A program made the position numbers and the translations under genes. This document shows, piece by piece, positions 55,443 through 64,000 of a stretch of 64,000 bases of DNA. This DNA comes from Aequorivita capsosiphonis DSM 23843. GTDB taxonomy: Bacteria; Bacteroidota; Bacteroidia; Flavobacteriales; Flavobacteriaceae. The stretch's first letter is position 1, and every line of letters starts with the position of its first letter. The notes beneath the pieces were generated by a model. It was not told the origin of the DNA, did not search any database, and saw only the letters and a list, made by a program, of their open reading frames with translations. The stretch covers positions 1-64,000 of the forward strand of contig NZ_AUBG01000016.1 in NCBI RefSeq assembly GCF_000429125.1, in the 5' to 3' direction.

Positions 55443-57551
55443 TTGAAGCTACACCTACCTACTAATTTCTTTTCAAAAAAGAAAGCCCAAAGCATTGCTA
55501 ATAGCACGCTTCTACTATTAATCCTTTGGTCTTCTTGCGGATTGTTCGCCCAGACAGACACACGGGTTGACAGTCTTAGAACTTCTTTTAAAAATGAGAC
55601 CAATGATTCACTTAAGGTCATTTACGAAATAACTTTATCAAGAGAAACGCATCGAAGACAGCACAACGCAGAGATAGAGTACAAACATGCACAAGGCGCT
55701 ATTGACCGAGCACTCGGACTTAAAGATTCACTATTATACGCAAGGGCCTTAGACAACCTAGGATTACTTTACCGATATCACCAACAATACGATCGGGCTT
55801 TAACATTTCATACTCGCGCCTATGAACTGATAAAAGAGAAAGATGTAAAACCTATTTTTAAAATGATTATCGCGAACAATGCAGGTGTGGCAGGACGTTA
55901 TAATCATAACTATGACACAGCTTTTTTTTATTATATGCAGGCGTTAAAGATAGCCGAATCCGTAAATGACGTTAAGAATATAGCTATCTCGAGCAACGGA
56001 ATTGGTAATACTTTAGGTAACATACCAAATCGTAAAAATGAAGCTCTACCCTATTTTTTACGGTCCATGGAGGCCCAGGAAAAAATGGGAAATAGTTTGG
56101 GAGTTGCGATGAACCTTCTTTCGATCAGTGGATATTATATTGACAAAGGAGACTATCAAACTGCAAACAAATATCTGGATAAATTACTTGCACTTAACCA
56201 GGAAAGGGAAGATTTGTTCGGCTTAGCGATCACGTATGAATTCAGAGGCGTATTGTATCTAAAGGAAGGTAAGAGCCTTGATAAAGCGATATCATACTTT
56301 CAAAAGTCCATCGAAGAATTTAAGACTCTTAACGACGAGCACAAACAAGCAGAACTTCTTATTCACCTAGGAGATACTTACTTTAAAAAAGAAAAACTTA
56401 ATAGAGCCGAAGAGTATTATAGTCAATCACTAAATCTTTCAAAAAAAATGAACGAGTTAGAGTTGATCAGTACAAACGCGAACAAATTATCAAAAGTTTC
56501 AGAAAAAAGAAACGATTATAAATCAGCGCTATCTTACTTTAAACTATCTCAAGCATACAAGGACAGTGTAAATCTTGACGAGCAAAACATCAAGATAGAA
56601 GCATTGACCCAAGAATACAATCTCGAGAAAAAAGAAAACCATATACAGCTTCTAGAAAAAGACAAGGCACTGCAAGAAGCAACGTTGAATACCCAAAAAG
56701 AACAACTGGAAAGAAAACAGATCATCACCATTTTTTTAGCCATCGGTCTGGGAGCAATCTTGATTATTTTTCTCTTACAATACAGAAATTATCGAACTAA
56801 AAAAATAACTAATGAACGCTTAACCAAAGCTGAGAAGGACAAAATGAATACTATTTATGAGCGCAATCTAGCACAAGCCGAGATTCTTGTAACTCGTTTG
56901 CGCGTTAATCCACATTTTTTGTTTAACAGTCTTAACGCCATTACCTACCTTGTTCAAAGCGAGCAGAACTCCAAAGCCATTCAATATCTTGAAATCTTTA
57001 GCCAATATACCAGAATGGTTCTAGAAACCTCTAAACAACAAGTTATCAGCTTGCAAGAAGAAATTGAATTGGCCGAACATTATCTCACTCTGGAAGAAAA
57101 TCGTTTTGCTCAAGACTTTAAATTTTACATTTCAGGCAATGAAAACTCTGAAATTGAAAATGTCTGTATTCCTCCCCTATTGCTTCAACCATTTTTGGAA
57201 AATGCAATTTGGCATGGATTGTTGGTAAGTCCACGTGAGGAAAAAATCTTGCGGATCCAAATTGTTCATGACGAAGAAAGAATTCAAATTATTATCGACG
57301 ATAATGGTGCTGGCAGAAAAGCCAAGGAGACTCAAAATACCATAAAAACACATAAAAGCATGGGGATGCAAATCATTAAAGAACGAATTGAATTGTATAA
57401 TAAAACCTATGAGGGGAAAATCAGCTATAAAATAATTGATAAAAAGGATAATGACGGGAAGCCCTTAGGCACAAAAATTATTTTAGATCTTAAAAACACG
57501 GTTAATCATTTCCCATTCTATAACGGAAAATCCGAGGTTGTTGAGGCCTAA
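55443..57551 (+). CDS. TPR-containing LytS-type sensor histidine kinase
   Basis: A 702-residue kinase. After a signal peptide (ending near GLFAQ) come about six TPR-like repeats (residues 60-390), a coiled coil, one membrane helix (about 427-445) and a His_kinase domain with H491 (RVNPHFLFNSLNAI) and an HATPase domain (NAIWHGLL, DDNGAG). This architecture usually pairs with a LytTR regulator, but none is encoded next to it. The start is a TTG at 55443. Confidence 0.9.
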   Translation: MKLHLPTNFFSKKKAQSIANSTLLLLILWSSCGLFAQTDTRVDSLRTSFKNETNDSLKVIYEITLSRETHRRQHNAEIEYKHAQGAIDRALGLKDSLLYARALDNLGLLYRYHQQYDRALTFHTRAYELIKEKDVKPIFKMIIANNAGVAGRYNHNYDTAFFYYMQALKIAESVNDVKNIAISSNGIGNTLGNIPNRKNEALPYFLRSMEAQEKMGNSLGVAMNLLSISGYYIDKGDYQTANKYLDKLLALNQEREDLFGLAITYEFRGVLYLKEGKSLDKAISYFQKSIEEFKTLNDEHKQAELLIHLGDTYFKKEKLNRAEEYYSQSLNLSKKMNELELISTNANKLSKVSEKRNDYKSALSYFKLSQAYKDSVNLDEQNIKIEALTQEYNLEKKENHIQLLEKDKALQEATLNTQKEQLERKQIITIFLAIGLGAILIIFLLQYRNYRTKKITNERLTKAEKDKMNTIYERNLAQAEILVTRLRVNPHFLFNSLNAITYLVQSEQNSKAIQYLEIFSQYTRMVLETSKQQVISLQEEIELAEHYLTLEENRFAQDFKFYISGNENSEIENVCIPPLLLQPFLENAIWHGLLVSPREEKILRIQIVHDEERIQIIIDDNGAGRKAKETQNTIKTHKSMGMQIIKERIELYNKTYEGKISYKIIDKKDNDGKPLGTKIILDLKNTVNHFPFYNGKSEVVEA

Positions 57552-57724
57552 GATTATAAGGTGTTTTATGAATGCCAAACGGCGGCTGAAATGGGTTTCG
57601 CATATAAATCATCCTATTGCAGATCTTGGATATTAGACATTAAAGCTTCTGTTAAAATAACTATAAGCCCTTAATGAGACCGTGAATATTTCATTAGCTT
57701 TATATTCCATTAAAAACCAAGCTC

Positions 57725-58219
57725 ATGAAATTTAGAACCATACTTTTAGTCGCTTTTCTATCTATATCGCTTCTCTCCTGCAAAGACACCAATAAGGAAA
57801 CAAGAAAAGAAACGAGCGAACCCATCACCCCAGCCGAAACTCGTTCAACGATGGAGTACAATGAAAATCGCCTTGATTCAATTCCTAAAAACACCACTAG
57901 TGGTCACGATTTTAAAGGTGGTGGAGATGAGCCGTTTTGGAGTATTGAAATTTCTGATAAAAAAATACATTTCCAATCTCCCGATATAAACTATAAATCT
58001 ATCACGGCAGTTATAAATACAATAGATACGTCTGGCAATACCATTACTTTCAATTCAGAAAATGAAGGCGAAACAATAAAGGTTGCACTTCTTGAGCAAG
58101 AATGCAAAGACAGAATGAGCGGTAAAAAGAACTCCCATAAAGTGGAGGTTTTAATAAAACGTAAGTCGGAAAAAGATCCCAGAACTTATGACGGTTGCGG
58201 GTCTTTTGTAAATAAATAA
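57725..58219 (+). CDS. COG3650-like lipoprotein
   Basis: A 164-residue lipoprotein (signal ending LLSCKDTN). The mature part has GGDEPFWSIEI, then C-KDRMSG and a final GCG, a pattern I associate with COG3650-type envelope proteins (EPFW...C..xMSG...GCG). The function is unknown. It is transcribed alone, with a terminator directly behind. Confidence 0.65.
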   Translation: MKFRTILLVAFLSISLLSCKDTNKETRKETSEPITPAETRSTMEYNENRLDSIPKNTTSGHDFKGGGDEPFWSIEISDKKIHFQSPDINYKSITAVINTIDTSGNTITFNSENEGETIKVALLEQECKDRMSGKKNSHKVEVLIKRKSEKDPRTYDGCGSFVNK

Positions 58220-58250
58220 ACTTGGAGAAGATCTAACTCCTATTAAAAGA

Positions 58251-58286
58251 ACCTCACAGACTTTTAAAAATCTGTGAGGTTTTTCT
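58251..58286. terminator. Bidirectional terminator
   Basis: ACCTCACAGA pairs with TCTGTGAGGT around a ten-base loop, with T-rich tails on both strands. It separates convergent genes. Confidence 0.9.
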
Positions 58287-58302
58287 TTTACTAGAAAATG
58301 TA

Positions 58303-58446
58303 TTAGGCATTATCTCTTGGCTGGTGTTTTTGCTGGCGCTCCGCTTCTTGTTGATTAATTTCTTTCCCGTCCGTAGCTTTTTTATTGATCGCCTGTTCTT
58401 TTTTACTTTGCTTTTCCTTTTCTACATTTTTTTCATTCTTGTCCAT
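58303..58446 (-). CDS. Small charged hydrophilic protein (47 residues)
   Basis: A 47-residue frame from the ATG at 58446 (MDKNEKNVEKEKQSKKEQ...HQPRDNA), rich in Lys, Glu and Gln and without hydrophobic segments. It lies between a terminator and DUF421 on the same strand. The composition suggests a disordered or stress-related small protein, but no family is recognised. Confidence 0.55.
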   Translation of the reverse strand: MDKNEKNVEKEKQSKKEQAINKKATDGKEINQQEAERQQKHQPRDNA

Positions 58447-58522
58447 AACTTTTCTTTTTTATTGAAATTATAAGATACGGAACTTTCAAGTGCTGGTCAA
58501 AATTTTAAAATAGAATTAACAC

Positions 58523-59044
58523 CTACTTTTGGACTCCTTTCAACAACCAATCCTCTACTTCAACATCAGCATCTTTTGTATGCAACACAGCAATATCTCC
58601 GGTAGCTTCGAATATAACAGCTCTTACCTGTGAAAGTTCTAAAACATTTGCCTCTCTTAGTTTAGATCGTAAATCTGCTTCAGTTACACGAGCCCTTATC
58701 AAATTTTGGTGAAGTATTTTCTCCCCTATCATAAGCAATAGTGGTTTATTATCAACAATGTCCTGGACAATTCTAAAACGCCTTAATGTTGCTATGAAAA
58801 TCTGGAGTGCATAGACAATTGCAATACCAACTATACCTTGTATTAAACTAACGGATTTTGACAAAACTGTGGTGGCTATCAAAGAACCAATTGCAACGGT
58901 CATAGCAAAATCAAAACTGCTCATTTTGGAAAAGCTGCGTTTCCCAGCAAGTCTTGTGAAAATTATTGTAGCTATATAAATTCCTATAGCAGTTAGAATA
59001 ATTGCAATTAAAGATGTTGTAGAAGCCTCGAACCATTTTTCCAT
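58523..59044 (-). CDS. DUF421 (YetF/YcaP-like) membrane protein
   Basis: A 173-residue protein with three N-terminal membrane helices (residues about 12-32, 43-62, 68-88) and a small soluble domain of the YetF type (NKPLLLMIGEKILHQNLIRARVTEADLRSKLRE... split here for brevity). DUF421 proteins have no firmly known role. It is next to an FAD oxidoreductase and the small charged frame on the same strand. Confidence 0.85.
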   Translation of the reverse strand: MEKWFEASTTSLIAIILTAIGIYIATIIFTRLAGKRSFSKMSSFDFAMTVAIGSLIATTVLSKSVSLIQGIVGIAIVYALQIFIATLRRFRIVQDIVDNKPLLLMIGEKILHQNLIRARVTEADLRSKLREANVLELSQVRAVIFEATGDIAVLHTKDADVEVEDWLLKGVQK

Positions 59045-59072
59045 ATTGATCGGATTTAGTATTTATTAATAA

Positions 59073-60272
59073 TTACCTTTTAAATTTATAATACTCCAAA
59101 AATGAATGCGGAGTTTTGTTGATTGAGTTTATAACTGCCTCCATTCCCATTACACTAAAAGTAATTCCATTGCCACCGAAACCCAAGATATAATGTTCAC
59201 TCTTTTCAGGATCTGTCTTACCGAAATACGGCAATCCATCTTTTGTTTCGCCAAAAGTACCGGCCCAAGAATAATCTGCAATAAAAGAAATTTCGGAAAA
59301 ACATTTTTTAAAGCTTTTGGTCAATTCTTTTTCCTTACGCGGAAGTAGTGCATCCCGATGTTTCGCATTCTTAAAATCTCTATCGCCACCCCCCATCACA
59401 ATACGATTATCAGCAGTACTTCTAAAGTATAAATAAGGTTCATCAGTATTCCAATAAATTCTATTTTTAAAAGCTTGTGGAATTTTTTCATAAGCTTCAG
59501 AAGCTAAGGCGAAGGTACTCTTCAGGTTTACAATATTCTCTTTGATAGTTTTTACACTTTCATAGCCAGAACAGTGAACTACATCGTCAACTTCAATAAT
59601 ATGGCCCTCTTTCGTTGTAGCCATTGTTTTTTCATTTTTAGCTTTCACCTCTTCAATAGATGTTCTATCGTATATTTCCAATCCTTTGCCACAGCAATAA
59701 TTTAATAAATCATTCGTGAATTTATAAATGTCCATCACGGCACCAGATTTTGATTCAATTGCAGCGAAAGCATTAAGTCCGATTTTCTCTATTTCTTCCT
59801 TCGAAAGCCATTTCACATTAAAACCGTGCGCTTGTCGTGCTTCAAATTCATCCTTCAGAAACGAAATATCCTTTTTTGAAGAAGTGAAGTAAACGCTCTT
59901 CTTATATTCAAAGCCACAGTTACTTTTTATCTTATCAACTATTTTTTTTAGATCGGTAATAGTCTTTTCACAATTCTGATAGCTGGAAACGGCACAGGTT
60001 AAACCTACTTGTTCAATTAATTTATGTAGAGGCACATCTATCTCGTATTGGAGCATGGAAGTACTCGCTGCAGTACTGCCATTACATACATCCCGACGAT
60101 CTACCATTATTACTTTTTTCCCTTCATTAATGAGCTTATAGGCTACTAAGGCTCCCGTAATACCCGCGCCAATAATGAGCACTTCCGATGAAATTGATTT
60201 TTGTAGCCTGGGATAGCTATAGGGAAGCGAATTTACAATAAGCCAGTATGGCTCGTTTGAACGAATATCCAT
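59073..60272 (-). CDS. FAD-dependent oxidoreductase (DAO family)
   Basis: A 399-residue protein with the FAD-binding motif VLIIGAGITGALVAYKLI near residues 31-48, STAASTSMLQYEID and the C-terminal GFGGNGITFSVMG. It belongs to the D-amino-acid oxidase-like group, which oxidises amines or amino acids. No Rieske domain is attached. The substrate is unknown. Confidence 0.88.
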   Translation of the reverse strand: MDIRSNEPYWLIVNSLPYSYPRLQKSISSEVLIIGAGITGALVAYKLINEGKKVIMVDRRDVCNGSTAASTSMLQYEIDVPLHKLIEQVGLTCAVSSYQNCEKTITDLKKIVDKIKSNCGFEYKKSVYFTSSKKDISFLKDEFEARQAHGFNVKWLSKEEIEKIGLNAFAAIESKSGAVMDIYKFTNDLLNYCCGKGLEIYDRTSIEEVKAKNEKTMATTKEGHIIEVDDVVHCSGYESVKTIKENIVNLKSTFALASEAYEKIPQAFKNRIYWNTDEPYLYFRSTADNRIVMGGGDRDFKNAKHRDALLPRKEKELTKSFKKCFSEISFIADYSWAGTFGETKDGLPYFGKTDPEKSEHYILGFGGNGITFSVMGMEAVINSINKTPHSFLEYYKFKR

Positions 60273-60468
60273 AGATTTTTTATCGAAAGATAATCAATAA
60301 AACGGATTATTTATGGATCAAAAAGTGCCTTTTATTCCGTGAACTTGCAATTGTCTTTATACTTAAAATAAATTTTAACACAATAGTTAAACACTTCTCA
60401 ATTGTGAAATTGATAAGATTTTTTATTCACTCAGAAAAGTACCTTTATAGAAATCAAAATAAAAAACT

Positions 60469-60948
60469 ATGAAAACTACGAACGAAAAAGCTAATGAACA
60501 AAATCACGACAAACTGGTAGGTAATCTTCAAGAGCTTTTGGAAAAAAACTACGATGCACAAAAAGGTTTTACCAAAGCTATGGAAGATGCTAAAAACCCG
60601 AGATTAAAGGGTTTCCTACAACAACAGGCAGCACAAAGAAGTCGCTTTTCAAATGAGCTGACTAATGAACTTCGCAACCTTAATGAGGAACCAAAAGACA
60701 GCGGAAGCCTAACTGGCGATCTTCACCGTACATGGATAGATATTAAAAGCGCTGTAACTGGCAACGAAGATGAAGCAGTACTTGAGGAATGTATTCGTGG
60801 CGAAAAAGCTAGCTGGGATGAATATGAGAACAAATTAAAAGAAGAAAATTTCCCTCCAAATATCGCTAGTATGCTTCAAAAGCAAGCTTCCGAGATCAAT
60901 GGAACGTTGAATAAAGTGAAAACTTTAGAAGACATTGCCGATAGGTAG
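60469..60948 (+). CDS. PA2169-type four-helix-bundle protein (DUF2383)
   Basis: A 159-residue helical protein matching DUF2383: KLVGNLQELLEKNYDAQKGF, then LKGFLQQQAAQRSRF and ECIRGEKASWDEYE. The ferritin-like bundle has no clear metal site. Relatives are commonly linked to general stress response; the function is not known. It is followed by a bidirectional terminator. Confidence 0.85.
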   Translation: MKTTNEKANEQNHDKLVGNLQELLEKNYDAQKGFTKAMEDAKNPRLKGFLQQQAAQRSRFSNELTNELRNLNEEPKDSGSLTGDLHRTWIDIKSAVTGNEDEAVLEECIRGEKASWDEYENKLKEENFPPNIASMLQKQASEINGTLNKVKTLEDIADR

Positions 60949-60979
60949 AAAGACAATAATTGAAAAAGAAGAAAAGCAG

Positions 60980-61016
60980 AAAGCCCCAAAAAACTAAGTT
61001 TTTCGGGGCTTTCTAA
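60980..61016. terminator. Bidirectional terminator
   Basis: AAAGCCCC pairs with GGGGCTTT, extended by AAAACT / AGTTTT inside. It lies between convergent genes. Confidence 0.88.
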
Positions 61017-61037
61017 TTAGTATAAATATTTATTGTT

Positions 61038-62423
61038 TCAATCCTCAATGGGAATACCAGCTTCTTTAATGGCAGCAAATCCACCTGCAACATCCACTAC
61101 ATTATGGATTCCACGACTCTTTAAAATAGAGGCTGCAATAACAGAGCGATAACCACCCGCACAGTGTAAATAAAACTTTTCATTTTTCGGAAGTTCTTCC
61201 AAATGATCATTTAAAAAACCAAGTGGTGCGTGAACAGCTTTAGGGATATGGCTATTGGAAAATTCTCCATCATTACGGACATCAATAACCGGCACATCAT
61301 TTTGCAATATGCTCTTTAATGATTCCGCATCTATAGATTCCAACACATCAATCTCTTTTCCTGCTTCCTTCCATTTGTCAATTCCTCCTTGTAAATAGCC
61401 GAGAGTTCTGTCAAAACCAACTCTAGCCAATCGGGTAACCGCCTCTTCTTCTCTTCCCGGAGAAACTACTAAAAGTATTTCCTGTTCAACATCAGCTAGC
61501 AATGCACCAACCCATGGTGCAAAACCACCATCTAAACCAATAAATATAGAACGTGGAATATGGCCGTCTATAAATTCAATTTGATTTCGAACATCTAAAA
61601 CAATCGCCCCAGTTTCATTTGCTATTCTTTCAAAGGAATCTGGATCTAGCGGTCGCGTTCCCTGTGCCATCACCTCATCAAAAGAAGTATAGCCTTCGCG
61701 ATTCATTTTCACATTCATCGGAAAATATAACGGCGGTGGCGCCAAGCCGTCAGTAACTTCTTTAATAAATTCATCACGGGTCATATCAGCACGTAAGGCG
61801 TAATTCATTTTCTTTTGGTTTCCCAAGGTGTCCACCGTTTCTTTCATCATATTTTTTCCACAGGCAGAACCAGCGCCGTGTGCGGGGTAAACGATTACAT
61901 CATCGGCCAAGGGCATAATTTTATTTCGAAGGCTATCAAAAAGAATTCCTGCAAGATCTTCTTGGGTAACTTCATTTGCTTTTTGCGCCAAATCCGGACG
62001 GCCAACATCACCTAAAAATAAGGTGTCTCCACTAAAAATAGCATAGTCCTTACCGTTTTCATCTTTTAATAAAAATGTAGTGCTTTCCATGGTATGTCCA
62101 GGCGTGTGAATTGCGGTAATAGTTACATCTCCCAATTTATAAACCTCTTCATCTTTTGCTAATAATACTTCAAAAGTAGGATTGGCGTGCGGTCCATAAA
62201 TAATTGACGCTCCCGTTTGTTCGGCTAACGTGATATGTCCGCTCACAAAATCCGCATGAAAATGAGTCTCGAAAATATATTTTATTTTAGCATTATCTTT
62301 TTTCGCACGCTCCAGATATGGCTTGGTTTCACGTAACGGATCAATGATTGCGGCTTCCCCGTTGCTCTCTATATAATAAGCCCCTTGGGAAAGGCATCCA
62401 GTGTAAATTTGTTCTACCTTCAT
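61038..62423 (-). CDS. MBL-fold hydrolase with two rhodanese domains (persulfide dioxygenase-like)
   Basis: A 461-residue protein. The N-terminal metallo-beta-lactamase domain has THFHADFVSGH and HTPGHTMEST, as in ETHE1-type persulfide dioxygenases. Two rhodanese domains follow. The second has a catalytic Cys (LHCAGGYRS); the first has Ser in this place (VVSPGREEE) and is probably inactive. It should act on persulfides or polysulfides. A minus-strand -7 element TATATTTG lies 18 bp upstream. Confidence 0.9.
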   Translation of the reverse strand: MKVEQIYTGCLSQGAYYIESNGEAAIIDPLRETKPYLERAKKDNAKIKYIFETHFHADFVSGHITLAEQTGASIIYGPHANPTFEVLLAKDEEVYKLGDVTITAIHTPGHTMESTTFLLKDENGKDYAIFSGDTLFLGDVGRPDLAQKANEVTQEDLAGILFDSLRNKIMPLADDVIVYPAHGAGSACGKNMMKETVDTLGNQKKMNYALRADMTRDEFIKEVTDGLAPPPLYFPMNVKMNREGYTSFDEVMAQGTRPLDPDSFERIANETGAIVLDVRNQIEFIDGHIPRSIFIGLDGGFAPWVGALLADVEQEILLVVSPGREEEAVTRLARVGFDRTLGYLQGGIDKWKEAGKEIDVLESIDAESLKSILQNDVPVIDVRNDGEFSNSHIPKAVHAPLGFLNDHLEELPKNEKFYLHCAGGYRSVIAASILKSRGIHNVVDVAGGFAAIKEAGIPIED

Positions 62424-62440
62424 CGTTTTTCTGTTTTAAG

Positions 62441-62448
62441 CAAATATA
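62441..62448 (-). promoter_or_regulatory. -7 element of the MBL-rhodanese gene
   Basis: TATATTTG on the minus strand, a perfect -7 form, 17 bp before the start codon. No TTG is visible at the -33 position. Confidence 0.55.
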
Positions 62449-62535
62449 AGGATTGTATTTTCTATATTTTTCCGAAGTATCGTCCAAAAATATACATTTC
62501 ACAAAACTTTTGCATTTAAGCGGTTTAACTTCTTT

Positions 62536-62543
62536 TATCTTTA
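62536..62543 (+). promoter_or_regulatory. -7 element of the lipoprotein gene
   Basis: TATCTTTA, one base off TAnnTTTG, lies 23 bp after TTG (62510-62512) and 23 bp before the ATG. Confidence 0.35.
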
Positions 62544-62566
62544 CCAGTTAACCTAATAAATTAATT

Positions 62567-62899
62567 ATGAAAAAAATAGCCTTTATTTTAATGACATTGC
62601 TAATTGTTTCCTGTGCTACTGAAAACAAAAGCGATGAAGTAGTTCGAGATCTTGCCAAAAAAGACATTATTGAAAAAATGGACCTTCCTGAAGGCACTAA
62701 ATTCAACGATCAAGATGTTGAGGTAACAGAAACCCAAGCAGCAGAAGGTTCTTTAGGAGTTGTCTATATTGTGAAAATAACAATAAAATCACAAGATCGC
62801 GAAGGGAATGAGGTAATAAAAACCCATACCATGAACTACAAAAAAGTTGGCGACGGTAGTCTATCTGCAAAAGATTACGAACTTATTTCTTTCGAATAA
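62567..62899 (+). CDS. Small lipoprotein of unknown function
   Basis: A 110-residue protein with a lipoprotein signal (LIVSCATENK). The mature part is a small alpha/beta domain rich in Asp, Glu and Lys, with no motif I recognise. It is 18 bp before the M28 peptidase gene and probably cotranscribed with it. Confidence 0.65.
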   Translation: MKKIAFILMTLLIVSCATENKSDEVVRDLAKKDIIEKMDLPEGTKFNDQDVEVTETQAAEGSLGVVYIVKITIKSQDREGNEVIKTHTMNYKKVGDGSLSAKDYELISFE

Positions 62900-62917
62900 T
62901 TATTAGTAAAACACTAT

Positions 62918-63928
62918 ATGAAATTTATACTATTTTTAATTTTCTCCCCTTTTATTCTCTCGTGTAATGCAACGCAAAACACAAAAGGACCCAAAAAAAA
63001 GAATATTGATTATGCCAATACAATAACTGCAAAAGAGCTAAAAGAGCATCTTTACACTTATGCTGGTGACGCCATGGAGGGTCGGATGACTGGCTCAAAA
63101 GGCCAACGAATGGCTGCAGATTATATTCGCGACTTTTATATAAAAGAAGGAATTGCCCCAGCACCTGGAACTGATAATTATTTTCAACATATTCCCGTTA
63201 GTTTTTTTGCCGGAAAAAATGATCCAAAAGCTTCTGAAAATGTGATAGCCTATATAAAAGGGTCTGAAAAGCCCGATGAGGTTATTGTAATTTCTGCACA
63301 TTTGGACCACGTAGGAATTGACAAGAACGGAAATATCTTTAACGGTGCAGACGACGATGGCAGTGGAACGGTCTCCGTGATGGAAATGGCACAGGCTTTC
63401 CAACAGGCAGTGAAGGATGGCAACGGACCCAAGCGATCTATTTTATTTCTACACGTAACTGGAGAAGAAATAGGACTTTACGGATCACGCTATTATACTG
63501 AAAATCCATTGTTTCCATTGGAAAATACGGTTGCGGATTTGAATATTGATATGATTGGCAGAATCGATCCTAACAAAAAAGATAATCCCGATTATTTATA
63601 TTTAATAGGAAGTGATATGCTTAGCCAAGAATTACAAGATGTTTCAACTAGTGTAAATGATAAATACACCAAGTTGGAATTGGATTATAAATTTGACGAT
63701 CCTGACGATCCAAATCGTTTTTACTACCGAAGTGATCACTATAATTTTGCCAAAAACAATATTCCCGTCATCTTTTATTTCAATGGCGTACACGAAGATT
63801 ATCACAAAATAACCGATACACCTGATAAGATTGAATATGAATTAATGGCAAAACGCGCCAAACTTATCTTTTTGACCGCGTGGGAATTGGCGAATCGCGA
63901 AAAGAGAATTGCTTTAGATAAGAAATAA
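62918..63928 (+). CDS. M28-family zinc aminopeptidase lipoprotein
   Basis: A 336-residue exported peptidase with a lipoprotein signal (FILSCNATQN). Zinc ligands of family M28 are seen in ISAHLDHVG (His, Asp), NGADDDGSGTVSVMEMA, HVTGEEIGLYGSRYY (Glu pair) and NIDMIGR (Asp), with a final His in the YEDYH-like segment (VHEDYHKITDTPD). It should release N-terminal amino acids in the periplasm or at the cell surface. The window ends 72 bp after its stop. Confidence 0.93.
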   Translation: MKFILFLIFSPFILSCNATQNTKGPKKKNIDYANTITAKELKEHLYTYAGDAMEGRMTGSKGQRMAADYIRDFYIKEGIAPAPGTDNYFQHIPVSFFAGKNDPKASENVIAYIKGSEKPDEVIVISAHLDHVGIDKNGNIFNGADDDGSGTVSVMEMAQAFQQAVKDGNGPKRSILFLHVTGEEIGLYGSRYYTENPLFPLENTVADLNIDMIGRIDPNKKDNPDYLYLIGSDMLSQELQDVSTSVNDKYTKLELDYKFDDPDDPNRFYYRSDHYNFAKNNIPVIFYFNGVHEDYHKITDTPDKIEYELMAKRAKLIFLTAWELANREKRIALDKK

Positions 63929-64000
63929 TCAAGGCTTGTTCCAATTTTTAAATGAAAGAACTCACATAAAAAGGAATCCCGCGCCAAGCTTGGAACCTTG

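Overview
The window is a 64 kb piece of a chromosome from the Bacteroidota, very probably the family Flavobacteriaceae. The evidence is an AT-rich sequence, T9SS-type C-terminal sorting domains, lipoprotein signals ending in SC, a ParA-ParB-DUF5683-DapB-LepB gene block, a monomeric isocitrate dehydrogenase, and many promoters of the Bacteroidota form TTG-N19-TAnnTTTG. A genus is not claimed. No rRNA, tRNA or CRISPR array was recognised.

Layout. 0-0.5 kb: an IS200-type transposase at the edge. 0.5-18 kb: housekeeping genes (LOG-family nucleotide hydrolase, prmC, ribD, a DMT permease, a YigZ/IMPACT protein, a thioesterase, dnaA, a low-molecular-weight phosphatase, a secreted PQQ-type dehydrogenase, an RsmI-like methylase, two lytic-transglycosylase-like paralogs, mltG, dapF, an HtrA protease, GAPDH). 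17.6-22.1 kb: three tandem lipoproteins, each with a cadherin-like domain followed by an L-domain-like repeat solenoid. 22.3-25.7 kb: a DUF748 protein, then a complete IS110-family insertion sequence and a GNAT gene. 25.7-33.1 kb: trmD, an sdpR-sdpI pair, rplS, icd, a second PQQ-type dehydrogenase and a VOC protein. 33.3-39.3 kb: lepB, dapB, DUF5683, parB and parA on the minus strand, then an SDR. 39.4-43.4 kb: a three-gene cassette of a DUF1704/MATCAP-like metallopeptidase, a GshB-like ATP-grasp ligase and an AstE/AspA-like deacylase. 43.4-50.1 kb: mixed metabolic genes and a DEAD-box helicase with a long structured leader. 50.4-53.9 kb: a frameshifted FG-GAP/T9SS protein, gene debris, rdgB and a SpoU methylase. 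54-64 kb: a sirtuin, a TPR histidine kinase without a partner regulator, small lipoproteins, DUF421, an FAD oxidoreductase, a PA2169-type four-helix protein, an MBL-rhodanese enzyme and an M28 peptidase.

The strongest discovery is the IS110 element at 23790-25147. It sits in the exact centre of an 18-bp palindrome with a CT core dinucleotide at both junctions. Its 235-nt left end encodes, on the transposase strand, an RNA with the layout of a bridge RNA: an 11-bp stem enclosing two target guides on either side of a small hairpin. Both guides match the reconstructed target across the core. The same left end has an outward promoter of perfect Bacteroidota form aimed at the neighbouring GNAT gene, and the two ends joined in a circle would form a promoter.

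The second candidate system is the MATCAP-like peptidase / ATP-grasp ligase / deacylase cassette. Its combination of a peptide-bond-forming ligase with two predicted zinc hydrolases resembles a write-and-erase tail modification, but its substrate is unknown. Intergenic regions hold several families of dispersed palindromic repeats, and some of these generate false N-terminal extensions on genes.
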